Shown in pieces: positions 9,028-18,700 of a DNA stretch of 64,000 nt. Source of the stretch: an uncultured Paracoccaceae bacterium. Lineage in GTDB: Bacteria; Pseudomonadota; Alphaproteobacteria; Rhodobacterales; Rhodobacteraceae. The stretch spans positions 806,001 through 870,000 of the forward strand of contig CANMTD010000002.1 in the NCBI GenBank assembly GCA_947500775.1. The letters run 5' to 3'. Each line of letters starts with the position of its first letter. Positions within the stretch are counted from its first letter, which is position 1. The notes beneath the pieces are model-generated. The model did not search any database. It had not been told where the DNA came from and saw only the letters and a list, made by a program, of their open reading frames with translations. A program made the position numbers and the translations under genes.

Positions 9028-10340
9028 CGCGAAATCCGCCTTTGAACCCAGCCCATCCAATTGCCCCCAGTGTCATGCATACGCGCATCATCGTGCGGAT
9101 TCGGGAGTAGGATGTCATCAAGATCATAATTGTTGGCGTATAGTGTTGGCGTCACACGCGACGCAGTCGGAAAAACATGGACCCGAAAACTATGTGACCC
9201 TTCCACAACCGTTTTGTCACCGAGCTTCATGAACAACAGGCACGTATCGTTTCGTCCGTTCTGACGACCATAGCTGAGAAACGACGGGTCACCCGTTCTG
9301 GAAAACAGACTTTTTGCATAAGGTATTGCAGAACTACCAAGCGCAACCCAAGCTTCGTCGATGCGACCTTGGTCATAGATCCCCATCCAAAAGCGTTTAC
9401 GGTTGGCCCACTGATGACCTTGATCGGTGCCGCGTTCAGCATCGCTTACGATTTCAAAAATTGCTTCCATGCTCTTGCGCGCAAGCCATTTCAGCATCAC
9501 CCGCCGGTATTGTTTCCCGATTTGTGCCCAAAAGGCTTGATGCTCTTTGCGAGGATCGCCAAACCTTTTCACCAAGCGATCGACGCAATACTCCCGCAGT
9601 CTTTCTGGGCATTCTACCGCCAACCAAGGAATGAGGATTTTTTCTACGACCTCGACAGCGCGCGTATCCAGCAACTCCGGTTGCCCCGGCGGCGAGACCC
9701 ACTCGATGAGCTTATCGACGCCACGCTCGGTTTTCACATCGGGTGTCTTTCGCAAGAACTCAAGATGAGCCTGACGCATGAACCCTTTGTCGTGGGGGGA
9801 AGGTAAGCCAATCTCCTTCAGCCAACTGTAGGGGGAGTTGGCATCGACCATCCGTGCTCCTACACCAGCGCAGCCATACTCAGCATCCAGAAATTCCGGG
9901 CACTTGGAAAACAGACTTTTCCAACGCGGCGGAAGCAAGTGGGCCTTTGCGATCAGCTGCTCAGCGAGTGACTTGGATTTTTCGCTGCCAAAAGTCCAAC
10001 TCGCAAGGTATCCCCTACACATTGCGTCGAGAAGAGTTGGATTGGTGGTTGCCCTCGTCTCGCGGCCAAGAAACCGTTTGAGGTCGGTCGAAAGGACAAT
10101 ATCCCCTTCGATGTCGGCAAAAACAGCAACGCTTACCTCTCCATAAGTCACGCTGGACCAGTTTTTTGCCCGCAAGGCTGCCTCGACTTTAGCCAGAATG
10201 ACCGGCACGTCGTCCACTGGTCGTTTGTCCACGCCGGGAAAGGCCGCTTCGATCTTGGAGATTGCCCGATCGAGGGCAATCGCCCTGCCCGTTCGAACCT
10301 GGAATTCCGGTGAAAGAACCAGACAGTCTGCAAGGCTCAT
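9024..10340 (-). CDS. zorC: Zorya type I defence protein ZorC (EH-signature protein)
   Basis: ZorC is the second cytosolic component of Zorya type I and is thought to bind DNA and work with ZorD. The 438-residue protein is mostly helical and has no enzyme motif I recognise. It carries the EH signature that names the family near its C-terminus (E380, H383 in EGSHSFRVHVF) and RKRFWMGIY at ~314-322. It overlaps zorB by four bases (ATGA) and zorD by four. It is shorter than the Escherichia coli homologue as I recall it (about 560 residues). The assignment rests on the signature plus strict operon order. Confidence 0.88.
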   Translation of the reverse strand: MSLADCLVLSPEFQVRTGRAIALDRAISKIEAAFPGVDKRPVDDVPVILAKVEAALRAKNWSSVTYGEVSVAVFADIEGDIVLSTDLKRFLGRETRATTNPTLLDAMCRGYLASWTFGSEKSKSLAEQLIAKAHLLPPRWKSLFSKCPEFLDAEYGCAGVGARMVDANSPYSWLKEIGLPSPHDKGFMRQAHLEFLRKTPDVKTERGVDKLIEWVSPPGQPELLDTRAVEVVEKILIPWLAVECPERLREYCVDRLVKRFGDPRKEHQAFWAQIGKQYRRVMLKWLARKSMEAIFEIVSDAERGTDQGHQWANRKRFWMGIYDQGRIDEAWVALGSSAIPYAKSLFSRTGDPSFLSYGRQNGRNDTCLLFMKLGDKTVVEGSHSFRVHVFPTASRVTPTLYANNYDLDDILLPNPHDDARMHDTGGNWMGWVQRRISR

Positions 10341-11392
10341 CGTCGCTCTCCCGCCGCCAAGAGGTCACGGATGCGTTTTAGGTCGTCAAAACTTGCCGGG
10401 ATCGTTTCCTCATTCGCGGGAGAAAACATGATGAACCGAATGTCGATGCGCCTGTTTGCGTCCTTGCCGCCGATCAACGCTTCATCGGCAATCGGCCGAC
10501 CTTCACCGTAGCCTGCAACTGATAGAACAGGTTGACCACGGAGGTTTTCAAAGGTCAGAAGCTCCGGGTTTTCAGAGAGCATTTCCTTGTATATCGCTGC
10601 GCCGCGCCGCGCACTCAGATCCATGTTGTTGACGTCCAACCCATCGCTATCTGCGTGCCCTTCGATCTGCAAGGCATCGATAATTGCGACGTGTTGATTG
10701 CAGGTTTCCTCAAGAACGGATTGCTCCCCAAATGAATAACACCCGACAATGTCCTGAAGAATTCCGGCAATAAGCCGCATCTTCTCACGTCCCAAGCGTG
10801 ACGGCCTATCATCCCCGGAAGCAAACAGACCGTCACCCTTAAACTGTAGAGCGTCTTGCGCTCGAGATACTCCCACCTCAATACTTGGATCGGCTGCTAC
10901 TATTCTGCGTTGCAGGGCTTGAAGGATCTCGGCTCGTTTGATTGCCACAAGAGTATTGTATCTTTCAATTTTGTTCTCCCCCGTGCTTTCCGCGAGTAAA
11001 TCATGAAGCCTTTTCAGCTCTGCCCGCAGCTGTGCAATCTTCAACACTGCGTTGACATCTTCGGAAAGTTCCAGCTCCGTGCGGATGGCCTCCAAATGCG
11101 CCTCCAAATCTTGAACCCTACGCTCAAGGCGGGAATTTTCACTTGTGAGGTGAGGAATATCTGCCGAATCTTTAGAACGATAGCTTTGCAACTCATCAAG
11201 TAATTGCGCGACTTGGGCATCGCGTTCATCCAAGAGGTCCTTCGGAACAGTTTCGCCCGGCGAAATTTGCGTGGCGAAAAATGCCAGAAGGATCATCACA
11301 ATAAACAAGAAGCTCACCGTCATGTCTGTCATCGAGACAAAGACTGACTCTTCCTCCTCCTCGACGTGTCTCTGCCGAGCCCCATGTCTCAT
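10337..11392 (-). CDS. zorB: Zorya ZorB, MotB-like inner-membrane protein with OmpA domain
   Basis: ZorB anchors the ZorA5B2 proton-driven motor to peptidoglycan. It has a short cytosolic N-terminus, one membrane helix at ~24-41 carrying the essential ion-binding aspartate D23 (SMTDMTVSFLF), a long predicted coiled coil (~50-135), and a C-terminal OmpA/MotB peptidoglycan domain (EGHADSDG at 244-251, LSARRGA at ~259-265, NRRIDIRF near ~320). At 351 residues it is about 100 longer than the E. coli type I protein; the extra part is the coiled coil. Four-base overlaps on both sides show tight coupling. Confidence 0.93.
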   Translation of the reverse strand: MRHGARQRHVEEEEESVFVSMTDMTVSFLFIVMILLAFFATQISPGETVPKDLLDERDAQVAQLLDELQSYRSKDSADIPHLTSENSRLERRVQDLEAHLEAIRTELELSEDVNAVLKIAQLRAELKRLHDLLAESTGENKIERYNTLVAIKRAEILQALQRRIVAADPSIEVGVSRAQDALQFKGDGLFASGDDRPSRLGREKMRLIAGILQDIVGCYSFGEQSVLEETCNQHVAIIDALQIEGHADSDGLDVNNMDLSARRGAAIYKEMLSENPELLTFENLRGQPVLSVAGYGEGRPIADEALIGGKDANRRIDIRFIMFSPANEETIPASFDDLKRIRDLLAAGERR

Positions 11393-12858
11393 TCCGTAGC
11401 ATCCTCACGGGCAGGCTCTGTGACACTCTCTGGTTCGAAAGCTTTTGCATTTTCGATAACTGCTTGGAGAGTGGACAACGCATCGGCGAACCTTTCTTGG
11501 ACGCCGCTTCCATGTTCCTCAAGCCGATCAATCGTTTTGCCAACTTCAAGCTGATAGGTTTTGAATGCAGATTCAAGCTGCCCATCGTAAGCGACAGCTC
11601 TGCTTTCGAAGGCCTCGATCAATACTTTGATTGCTGCCAGCGCCTCCAAGACAACTTGTTTTTCATCGGAAATCGCGCTTTTTGCCGCGTTGACCATGAC
11701 CGTCGCACCTTCGGCCACGCGCATATTCGCCGCATTTCCCTCTTTGATCGTTTCAAGAACCGTGGGCGCCACTTCACCGACCGCGCCACTTGCAACCGTA
11801 AGTTTCTCAGACACAGCTTCAAGCCGTGATAGATTTGAGCCCAGTGAACTGGTCGCCGAAGAAAGAGCCTCATCAAACTTGCTGGCCGCAATAGTCAAAT
11901 TGTCACCAACGGAGACCAAAGCACTGGCAGCAGTTTCCATACGCTCTGACACGGTGTCCATGGACCCGCCGATTCCTGAGGTGATAGTCTTGCCTAATTG
12001 GTCCACCATTGCGCCGACATTTTCCAGGGAGCTATCAGTGACCTTCTTCAACGGCTCGCTCAGAGCAGCGATAAGGTTTGTGTTCAACTCGTGCATATCG
12101 CTCGTTTGCTTTCGTATCTCCCGCAATTGATGATCTGCGAGCCCTTCCAAACTTACAAAATCCATCTTCCGTTCAAGAGAATTCGCAAGCCGCTCAGTGG
12201 TCATTTCAACTTTGCTCGACCACAATTTGAGCCAAAGATTGAGGACGATAGAACAGGCAAGTCCGGTGAGTGACATGATGAATTTAGCCGACGCCTGTCC
12301 CAGCAATTGCTTAAGCGCAATCGTCGTGTCTTCGGGATTCAGCATGGCCTGCGTGGTGCTCAATACAGCAACCAAGCCCAGAAACGTCAAAAGAAGCCCG
12401 GTAGACACGAAAACCCCAGGTGCAAAACGCCAGCCTTTCAAAGAGTATCCGAGATCATCGGTGTTCAGGAACACGGATGGACGAATGGCGTTCCGGACAC
12501 CCGTGGTATCTTTTTCACCCGGCTCCAACAGTGTTTCACGAAATTCTGAGAAAGCCATTGCAAGCCGTTGCGCTGGCGCACTTCTGGTCCGCGACAAATC
12601 ATTTTCGAGCTTGCCCACGTCAAGCACCGCATCAGCATCTGCGCGGGAAATCGAAGCTTGTGCGAACCTCAATACTCGAATTCGCAAAAGGGCGGACCAC
12701 CAAATTAGAAGCAAACAAACAATAAGCGCTGCGATCAGGAAAGCACTGATCAGGCCCGGCCAATGCTCCGCAACGATGAGATTGGCAACCCAAAGAATAA
12801 GATCACGAACGTGAACGCCGAACTCCTGCATCCAGCTCCCCATTTCCTGAAAATTCAT
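11389..12858 (-). CDS. zorA: Zorya ZorA, MotA/ExbB-like motor protein with cytosolic tail
   Basis: ZorA forms the pentameric proton channel and the long intracellular tail that transmits the infection signal. Three membrane helices are visible (~35-57, ~149-171, ~191-212), with the MotA/ExbB-type segment between the last two. A heptad-rich, nearly glycine/proline-free tail follows, from ~225 to ~475. At 489 residues the tail is clearly shorter than in E. coli ZorA (about 730 residues as I recall it). It is the first gene of the operon; its start is the first ATG (MNFQEMGSWM). Base composition is lower in GC than the nif region. Confidence 0.93.
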   Translation of the reverse strand: MNFQEMGSWMQEFGVHVRDLILWVANLIVAEHWPGLISAFLIAALIVCLLLIWWSALLRIRVLRFAQASISRADADAVLDVGKLENDLSRTRSAPAQRLAMAFSEFRETLLEPGEKDTTGVRNAIRPSVFLNTDDLGYSLKGWRFAPGVFVSTGLLLTFLGLVAVLSTTQAMLNPEDTTIALKQLLGQASAKFIMSLTGLACSIVLNLWLKLWSSKVEMTTERLANSLERKMDFVSLEGLADHQLREIRKQTSDMHELNTNLIAALSEPLKKVTDSSLENVGAMVDQLGKTITSGIGGSMDTVSERMETAASALVSVGDNLTIAASKFDEALSSATSSLGSNLSRLEAVSEKLTVASGAVGEVAPTVLETIKEGNAANMRVAEGATVMVNAAKSAISDEKQVVLEALAAIKVLIEAFESRAVAYDGQLESAFKTYQLEVGKTIDRLEEHGSGVQERFADALSTLQAVIENAKAFEPESVTEPAREDATE

Positions 12859-13261
12859 TTATTATCCAATCCCTTAAAGCCTTCACAGCCCTGTTCACTT
12901 TTCCGTCAATTTTCCACCTTCTCCTCTCTATCTCAACCATTAAGTTGGAAGACGAAGAGAATGCCTCCCGGAGAGAAAAGTGAAGCAACAAAAAATCGCT
13001 ACAAACAACCTGCCCAACGGGAACTGAACTTGGCTCTGCGCAGTCGAACGCTGCATGCAGGAATAGCCACGATCCAGGCTACCGGTCACGCGGTGTCACG
13101 GCTTGTCCATGTGCGGTCTTAATATGGAAGAAACAGTCATCAGCGGGGAACTGACAATGCCGCTGTTGGGGAGGTCAGGTCTTTGGTGTTTTTGAAGAGA
13201 AGGTTCATTGAATGCCAAGTCGGATCAGGGGTTCACGGATTGTAAGATAGGTCACTTCTGA
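12859..13261. other. Gene-free region upstream of zorA
   Basis: No credible coding sequence is seen on either strand; the short readings lack family resemblance and ribosome-binding sites. The zorA promoter must be here, but no strong sigma-70 element is obvious. Its composition is AT-richer than the flanks near 12880-12990. Confidence 0.5.
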
Positions 13262-13634
13262 CCGGGAGAAAAATCGTCGTCGCGCCAACGAGACATCGCG
13301 TTCGTTCAGAGAAAGATAGGCGTCTATCGGCGCCAAGACCTGGCACAAAGGACCGCCGCGCCAACGACCGAAGTCGTGAAAAAGTCAGGCAAGCGCGATC
13401 GGCGCCTTTCTCTCGAGGAAATCGACCAACTCATGAACGACTTCTACACCCGTTACCAGAAAGACCCGCGCGCATCCCGATGCATAAGATCGTGGCCGCC
13501 GCAATTTTCAAATGCCACCGCCAGGGCGAGCTCGGGATAAGTGGGCAGATTTCGACGCCGAAAACGACATGTTCACCATCTACAACATGAAGCATCCACG
13601 CCGGACCGGGGGTAAACGAGGACTCTTAGGGTAG
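13262..13634 (+). pseudogene. Tyrosine recombinase (phage-type integrase) fragment, frameshifted
   Basis: Frame one (13262 to ~13480) reads RDIAFVQRKIGVYRRQ, then KRDRRLSLEEIDQLMNDFY, like the start of a phage_integrase catalytic domain. After a one-base shift the next piece reads MHKIVAAAIFKCHRQGELG, matching the motif around the first catalytic Arg (R in xxRxxE). A further shift gives WADFDAENDMFTIYNMKHPR, the next block of the domain. A stop follows at 13632-13634, and the HxxR/Tyr part is missing. At least two frameshifts and a lost end make it dead. It sits just outside the zor operon, as expected for a relic of island integration. Confidence 0.75.
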
Positions 13635-13781
13635 CACATCAAATCCCCGCAAACTCTCGTTATGAATGAGGGACCGTCGAGGGGCAGGCACAGGTCACGG
13701 CGGGTCATGCGGACGTCACAGTAACCTTCATAGACGATACAGCAACACAACCTTCATACGCGCCCGGTATGCCTGAACATC

Positions 13782-16700
13782 TCACGGTGCTGCTACTTCG
13801 TCCTGCTCTATGGCAAAGAACATGGTGTAAAGTACAGGTACTACGATCAACGTCAGAATAGTCGCAAAGCTCAGACCACAGATGATGACCACGGCGAGCG
13901 ACTTGAAGAACGGGTCCCACAGTAGCGGGACAACACCAAGAACCGTGGTCAAAACACCCAGAGATACAGGCCGCACACGGCTCACAGCCGCATCCACAAC
14001 CGCTGCCATCCTTGCTTTACCATTTGCGATCTGCGTGTCCGTTTCGTCAATCAGGACGATGGCGTTCTTGATCAGCATACCTGTCAGCGACAGGATTCCA
14101 AGGATTGCCATGAACTCCAACGGCGTTTGCGTGCCCGCGAGGCCGTAGATCACGCCAATCAGAGCCAATGGCACAGCCAACCAAATAATGATGGTTTGCC
14201 GCCATGCATTGAACAGGAACAGCACAACGAAGAACATCGCGCCAAATCCAATCGGCATGGTCGAGGCCAGCCCGGCATTTGCCTCCTGGCTGCTGCCGTA
14301 CTCACCTTCCCACTCCATGCTGTAGCCGGGCGGAAGTGTGATCGCTTCAATCGGTCCGCGCACGGCATCAAACAGATCTCCGGACAGAACGCCGGGCGCA
14401 TTGTCAGCCTGAGCTGTGATGGCAAGTTGTCGGTCTATGCGGCGCAGGTTACCGGCTTCAAACACGATATCGAAACGATCCACGACCTGGTTGATCGGGA
14501 TATATCCACCGATGGCCTGGCTGTAGACTTGGATGTTGCGTAGTTCACCGACGTCATTGCGGGCCTCTTCAACGGGGCGCATTATGACGTTCCGCAATTC
14601 ATCCCGCTCGCGATAGACACCAAGCGTGGTGCCCATCAGATGGCCGTAGATCGCGTTGGAAATCTCGCCCTGTGTCAGGCCAAGCCGGCGGGCGTTTTCC
14701 GTATTGATGACGGGCCGCACCACTTGTACCTGCTCGCGCCAGTCATCTTTGACCGCGACCGCCCCAGCGTCCGACATGATCGCCTTGGCATGTCCAGCAA
14801 GGGTGCGGAGCACTTTTGGATCAGAGCCAAAGAATCTGGCTTCGACCTTTGAACCACCACCGGGCCCAAGTACGAATTTCCAAACCTTGGCATTGGCCTC
14901 AGGGTAGGTGTCGTCGATAAAGGTTTGCAAGTTGGTCCGAAGCTCGTCGATCACAGTATAATCTTCAACATCCACGAGGATCTGCCCGTAGGCCGAATTG
15001 CTGTTCTCAGATTCATAGATCAACATGAACCGCAAGTGTCCGCCACCGATCACGGTGTTGGTTCCGGTGACGCCCTCCAATCCACGCGCATATTCAGCAA
15101 TCTCGCGCATGTCCGCTGCCGTGTTGGTAATGTCGGCCCCTTCCGGCAGGAAGTAGTCGATCACAAACTGGTCACGCGTCGACGATGGAAAGAACCCGGG
15201 CGGCACCGCACTGAACATCACAATCGCCGAAGCAAAGAGGACCACAACAGCTCCTATCGTCAGCCACCGTATCCGAATGGCCAGTGCTAGAAGACCGCGA
15301 TACCCTTCGAGTATGGCGTTCTCTTTGCTCTTTGCGTCCACGTTGCCCTTTTTGAGCAGCACCGTGCAAAAGTAGGGCGTCAGCCAGATGGCAACGAGCC
15401 AGGAGAACAGCAAAGCGATGCCAATCGTCCAGAAGAGACTACCGGCGTATTCACCGGTGTTGTCCGGTGAAAAGCCAATGGGCGAAAATGCAAGGATGCC
15501 AACGATTGTGCCACCCAGAAGAGGCCAGGTGGTCTGTTTGACCACGGCCCGCGACGCTTCTGTCGCGTCTTCACCGCGCTGTACTCGGACAAGTGTGCCC
15601 TCAACGACAACGATGGCATTATCCACCAGCATCCCCAGAGCAATGATGAGCGCACCCAGCGAAATCCGCTGCATGTCCAGCCCATAAAGATACATCCCAA
15701 AGAGCGTACCCGCGACAGTCACCAAAAGGATGCCGCCCATCAGAACACCCGAGCGCAAGCCCATGAAAATCAGCAACGTACCGACCACGATGGCCAGAGC
15801 CAAAACGACGTTGATCACGAAATCGTCGACCGAGGCTTTCACGCTTGCGGCCTGATCAGAAATTGGCAGGACGTTAATGCCAATGGGCCTCTCGGTAACC
15901 AACGCGTCGATCCGGTCTTGCACCGCTTGGCCCATGTTGACCACGTTGCCGCCAAGCGTGTTGGAAATCCCGAGCCCAATCGCGGGTTGTCCATCGCGAA
16001 ACAGCAACGATGATGGCGGCTCTTTTAGCCCGCGTGAGACCGTGGCGATGTCCCCAAGCCGAAAAGACGTGCCCGTCTGCGTATTGGTGATCAGCAAACT
16101 CTGGATTGCGTCTAGTGAACCCACCGCGCCCTCGGGTCTGACGGACAGACGCGAAAGCCCGGCAACAATGGACCCGGCGGGTGTCACGAGGTTCTGGCCT
16201 TCGAGGAGTTGCTGGATCTGGGACGGGGCAAGACCGAGCTCTGTCAGTCGTGCGGGTGGATACTCAACATAGATGACCTCTTGCTGAACCCCGCTCAGAA
16301 CGACCTTGGAGACGCCATCGACAGTCACCAGCGCGCGTTGCAAGTCTTTCGCGTACTCGTAAAGATCTGAAATCGTGAAGCCTTTGCCAGTGACAGCGTA
16401 GTACTGCGCATACACATCGCCAAAGTCATCGTAGACCTGAGACGGGAGCGCATTGGGCGGCAGGCCAGATTGCGCGTCCAATATCTTCGCACGCATCTTT
16501 GAGAACTTCTGATCCAACTCTGGATAATCTGGTGTCGCCGCGATCGTGAACTCTACTGTGACGGTGCTGACACCTGGCGATGAGACGGATCGCACCTCGT
16601 CCACGCCTTGCAATTGCTGCAGCGCGTTCTCAATGACCTCCGTGACTTCCTCGGCCACCTGTTCCGCCGATGCGCCGGGGTAAGGCGTAATGATCTGAGC

Positions 16701-16832
16701 CTGACGGATGACAAATTCCGGATCCTCAAATCGCGGCAGCGCCGTATAGGCGAAGTAACCGGCCAATAGAATGAGAACCGTCGCGACGGCAGAGATGAGC
16801 CGCTTCTCAAGGGCAAACCGAGCCAGATCCAT
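13782..16832 (-). CDS. RND-family efflux pump permease (HAE1/AcrB type)
   Basis: This is an inner-membrane proton/drug antiporter that takes substrates from the periplasm or outer membrane leaflet. At 1016 residues it has the duplicated RND plan: a helix at the N-terminus (LISAVATVLILLAGYFAYTA), a large periplasmic porter domain, and a block of helices that includes ALGMLVDNAIVVVE at ~395-410. A second periplasmic domain and a second helix block (LSLTGMLIKNAIVLIDE) follow. The adaptor gene ends four bases upstream of its start, so the two form one operon. No outer-membrane channel or regulator gene is adjacent. Substrate cannot be told from sequence. Confidence 0.9.
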   Translation of the reverse strand: MDLARFALEKRLISAVATVLILLAGYFAYTALPRFEDPEFVIRQAQIITPYPGASAEQVAEEVTEVIENALQQLQGVDEVRSVSSPGVSTVTVEFTIAATPDYPELDQKFSKMRAKILDAQSGLPPNALPSQVYDDFGDVYAQYYAVTGKGFTISDLYEYAKDLQRALVTVDGVSKVVLSGVQQEVIYVEYPPARLTELGLAPSQIQQLLEGQNLVTPAGSIVAGLSRLSVRPEGAVGSLDAIQSLLITNTQTGTSFRLGDIATVSRGLKEPPSSLLFRDGQPAIGLGISNTLGGNVVNMGQAVQDRIDALVTERPIGINVLPISDQAASVKASVDDFVINVVLALAIVVGTLLIFMGLRSGVLMGGILLVTVAGTLFGMYLYGLDMQRISLGALIIALGMLVDNAIVVVEGTLVRVQRGEDATEASRAVVKQTTWPLLGGTIVGILAFSPIGFSPDNTGEYAGSLFWTIGIALLFSWLVAIWLTPYFCTVLLKKGNVDAKSKENAILEGYRGLLALAIRIRWLTIGAVVVLFASAIVMFSAVPPGFFPSSTRDQFVIDYFLPEGADITNTAADMREIAEYARGLEGVTGTNTVIGGGHLRFMLIYESENSNSAYGQILVDVEDYTVIDELRTNLQTFIDDTYPEANAKVWKFVLGPGGGSKVEARFFGSDPKVLRTLAGHAKAIMSDAGAVAVKDDWREQVQVVRPVINTENARRLGLTQGEISNAIYGHLMGTTLGVYRERDELRNVIMRPVEEARNDVGELRNIQVYSQAIGGYIPINQVVDRFDIVFEAGNLRRIDRQLAITAQADNAPGVLSGDLFDAVRGPIEAITLPPGYSMEWEGEYGSSQEANAGLASTMPIGFGAMFFVVLFLFNAWRQTIIIWLAVPLALIGVIYGLAGTQTPLEFMAILGILSLTGMLIKNAIVLIDETDTQIANGKARMAAVVDAAVSRVRPVSLGVLTTVLGVVPLLWDPFFKSLAVVIICGLSFATILTLIVVPVLYTMFFAIEQDEVAAP

Positions 16833-16836
16833 ATGC

Positions 16837-18084
16837 TTAGTTCCCCACTTGCGCGATTGGCCGGATGGTCATCCCATCGGCAATATCACTGACGCCGGCC
16901 GCAACGACAGTATCCCCTTCGCTCAGGCCGGTTGTCACAACAACCTGAGATCCGCGGGCTTCGCCGAGCGTGACCGGTTGTTCGGAAACTACTCCATTTT
17001 CGCCAACCACCCAAACGAGCGGCGCACCATCCGGTGCGGACGCAATTGCGGACAGGGGCACCATTACTTGGGCTGCTGCGCCTTCGGTCGATGAGATAAC
17101 GTTTGCCACCATACCCGGCAGGATCACAGACCCTTCCGGCACCGTGACGGCTACGCGCCCACGATACGTCTGGGTCGCACTGTCCGCTTGGACCGAAAAC
17201 TCGACAAGTTCAGCCTCAAACTCGAGGCCGGGCAATGCATCGAATACGGCGCGATTGCTGATCTTGTCCGCGCCATTGCGGGTGAGCTTTGTCACATCAG
17301 GGCTAGGGATATCGAAAGCAAGGTGGACGACGTCCAGCCCTTGCAGCAAGACAATGCTTTGCCCCGGTTGAACATTCGAAAAGTTCTCAATGTCCCGCCG
17401 CGCGATAATGCCATCGAACGGCGCTTTCAGTGTGGCATCAGAGAGGCTGTCACGCGCAACTTTCAGCTGAGCGTCGATTCCGCGTATGGCGGCTTCCGCG
17501 GCAGAAATATCCTCGGGGCGACCGCCAACCTGACCAATATTCAACTGCTCTTGTTGCGCACGCAGATTGGCCTCGGCGACGCGGAACTCCGCCTGCGCCC
17601 CTTCCACCTGCGCCCGTGTTGAAACGCCGCGCTCCAACAATCGTTCGGCGCGTTCCAGGGCATCACGGGTTTGATCAACTTGCGCCTCAGCCGACTGAAC
17701 CGCTGCCATAAGAGCGGCAATCTCTTCCACTCGCGCACCTGCCCTCAGTGCATCGAGCTGTGCAACGGATTGATCTCGCTGACTCAGAAGCTGTGCGATC
17801 TGATTCTCAAAATCCCTTGTGTCGATCTGCGCGATGATCTGTCCCTGCGTAACTCCTGTCGCGGCACGCACTGGCAGGTCGATGACTTGTCCCGAGACCT
17901 TGAAAGACAACTCGATCTCTCGCGATGGTAAGACCGTTGCAGGGTAGGTCCGGGTTACAATTGCATCAGTGATCGTCACCTGCGCAACTTTTGCAGGCCG
18001 TGGGGTCACGTCCTGGGCCGCGAGCGATCCAGCAGCCAATATGTACACTGCAACCATGCACCCCAATATATTGAACCGCGTCAT
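16837..18084 (-). CDS. RND efflux periplasmic adaptor (membrane fusion protein)
   Basis: It links the RND permease to an outer-membrane channel. A signal peptide (~1-23, ending SLAAQ) leads into a biotinyl-lipoyl-like half (LSFKVSGQVIDLPVRAATGV) and a long alpha hairpin with A/E/Q-rich heptads (~85-195). The returning lipoyl half (LKAPFDGIIARRDIENFSNV) and beta-barrel and membrane-proximal domains complete it. Its 415 residues are normal for AcrA/MexA-type proteins. It is the first gene of the two-gene operon, and the 75-base gap to the divergent channel gene must contain both promoters. Confidence 0.9.
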   Translation of the reverse strand: MTRFNILGCMVAVYILAAGSLAAQDVTPRPAKVAQVTITDAIVTRTYPATVLPSREIELSFKVSGQVIDLPVRAATGVTQGQIIAQIDTRDFENQIAQLLSQRDQSVAQLDALRAGARVEEIAALMAAVQSAEAQVDQTRDALERAERLLERGVSTRAQVEGAQAEFRVAEANLRAQQEQLNIGQVGGRPEDISAAEAAIRGIDAQLKVARDSLSDATLKAPFDGIIARRDIENFSNVQPGQSIVLLQGLDVVHLAFDIPSPDVTKLTRNGADKISNRAVFDALPGLEFEAELVEFSVQADSATQTYRGRVAVTVPEGSVILPGMVANVISSTEGAAAQVMVPLSAIASAPDGAPLVWVVGENGVVSEQPVTLGEARGSQVVVTTGLSEGDTVVAAGVSDIADGMTIRPIAQVGN

Positions 18085-18159
18085 AATAATCTCTCCAGCT
18101 CGGTGAATGTGTCTCTATCTTGTAGTCATAAAAAATGATTCAAAACATGGAACTTATCT

Positions 18160-18609
18160 ATGGGTGCTTTGCAACAGATACTTCTTGGAACGGGCCTTCT
18201 GACCTTAAGCGCGATGATCCATGTCGCCGCCGTCGCCCTAAGCGTGCCTTTCTTTGGCAAGCTAGCCGCTCGCTTGCCGCCGGAAAGATGGCCGCGACTG
18301 CGGATCATCGCTTTACTGGCGCTGGCGGTATTCGTCTTGGTTTTCGCCCATACCGTACAGGTCTGGACCTGGGCTGTGAGCTTTCTGGCAATGACGGATT
18401 TACCCAATCTCTCGACCAGCTTTTACTTCGCCACTGTCACCTACACGACATTGGGTTATGGGGACATTGTACTGGGGCCAGATGCGCGGATCGTTGCCAC
18501 GTTTTGCGCGATCACGGGCCTATTGACCTTTGGAATCAGCACTGCGTTTTTGATGGGTGTGCTGTCGAGAATTCTTCCTGATTTGTTTCGTGACGATCAT
18601 GGTGCCTAA
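18160..18609 (+). CDS. Small potassium-channel protein (Ion_trans_2, TLGYGD filter)
   Basis: It is a probable K+ channel subunit of 149 residues: helix ~7-30, helix ~48-72, a pore helix with selectivity filter TTLGYGD at 96-102, and the inner helix ~112-135. There is no RCK/TrkA-N gating domain, so gating is unknown. It is divergent from the RND adaptor gene. The ATG at 18160 was chosen since other upstream ATGs are out of frame. Small filter-bearing proteins like this are common in alphaproteobacteria but mostly uncharacterised. Confidence 0.8.
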   Translation: MGALQQILLGTGLLTLSAMIHVAAVALSVPFFGKLAARLPPERWPRLRIIALLALAVFVLVFAHTVQVWTWAVSFLAMTDLPNLSTSFYFATVTYTTLGYGDIVLGPDARIVATFCAITGLLTFGISTAFLMGVLSRILPDLFRDDHGA

Positions 18610-18700
18610 ACTCGTAGCGAATGCGCTCTTTCCGACCTTTTGCACAGAGCTATCAGCTAAAGGAGAATATGGGACTTGTTCGCTCAAACGGACTACAATT

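Noticed and set aside
1-12858. hsdMSR and zorABCD as parts of one novel hybrid system (BREX/DISARM-like)
   Set aside because: Each operon is complete for its own known family, and a dead IS separates them; no pglX/Z, brx or drm genes are present.
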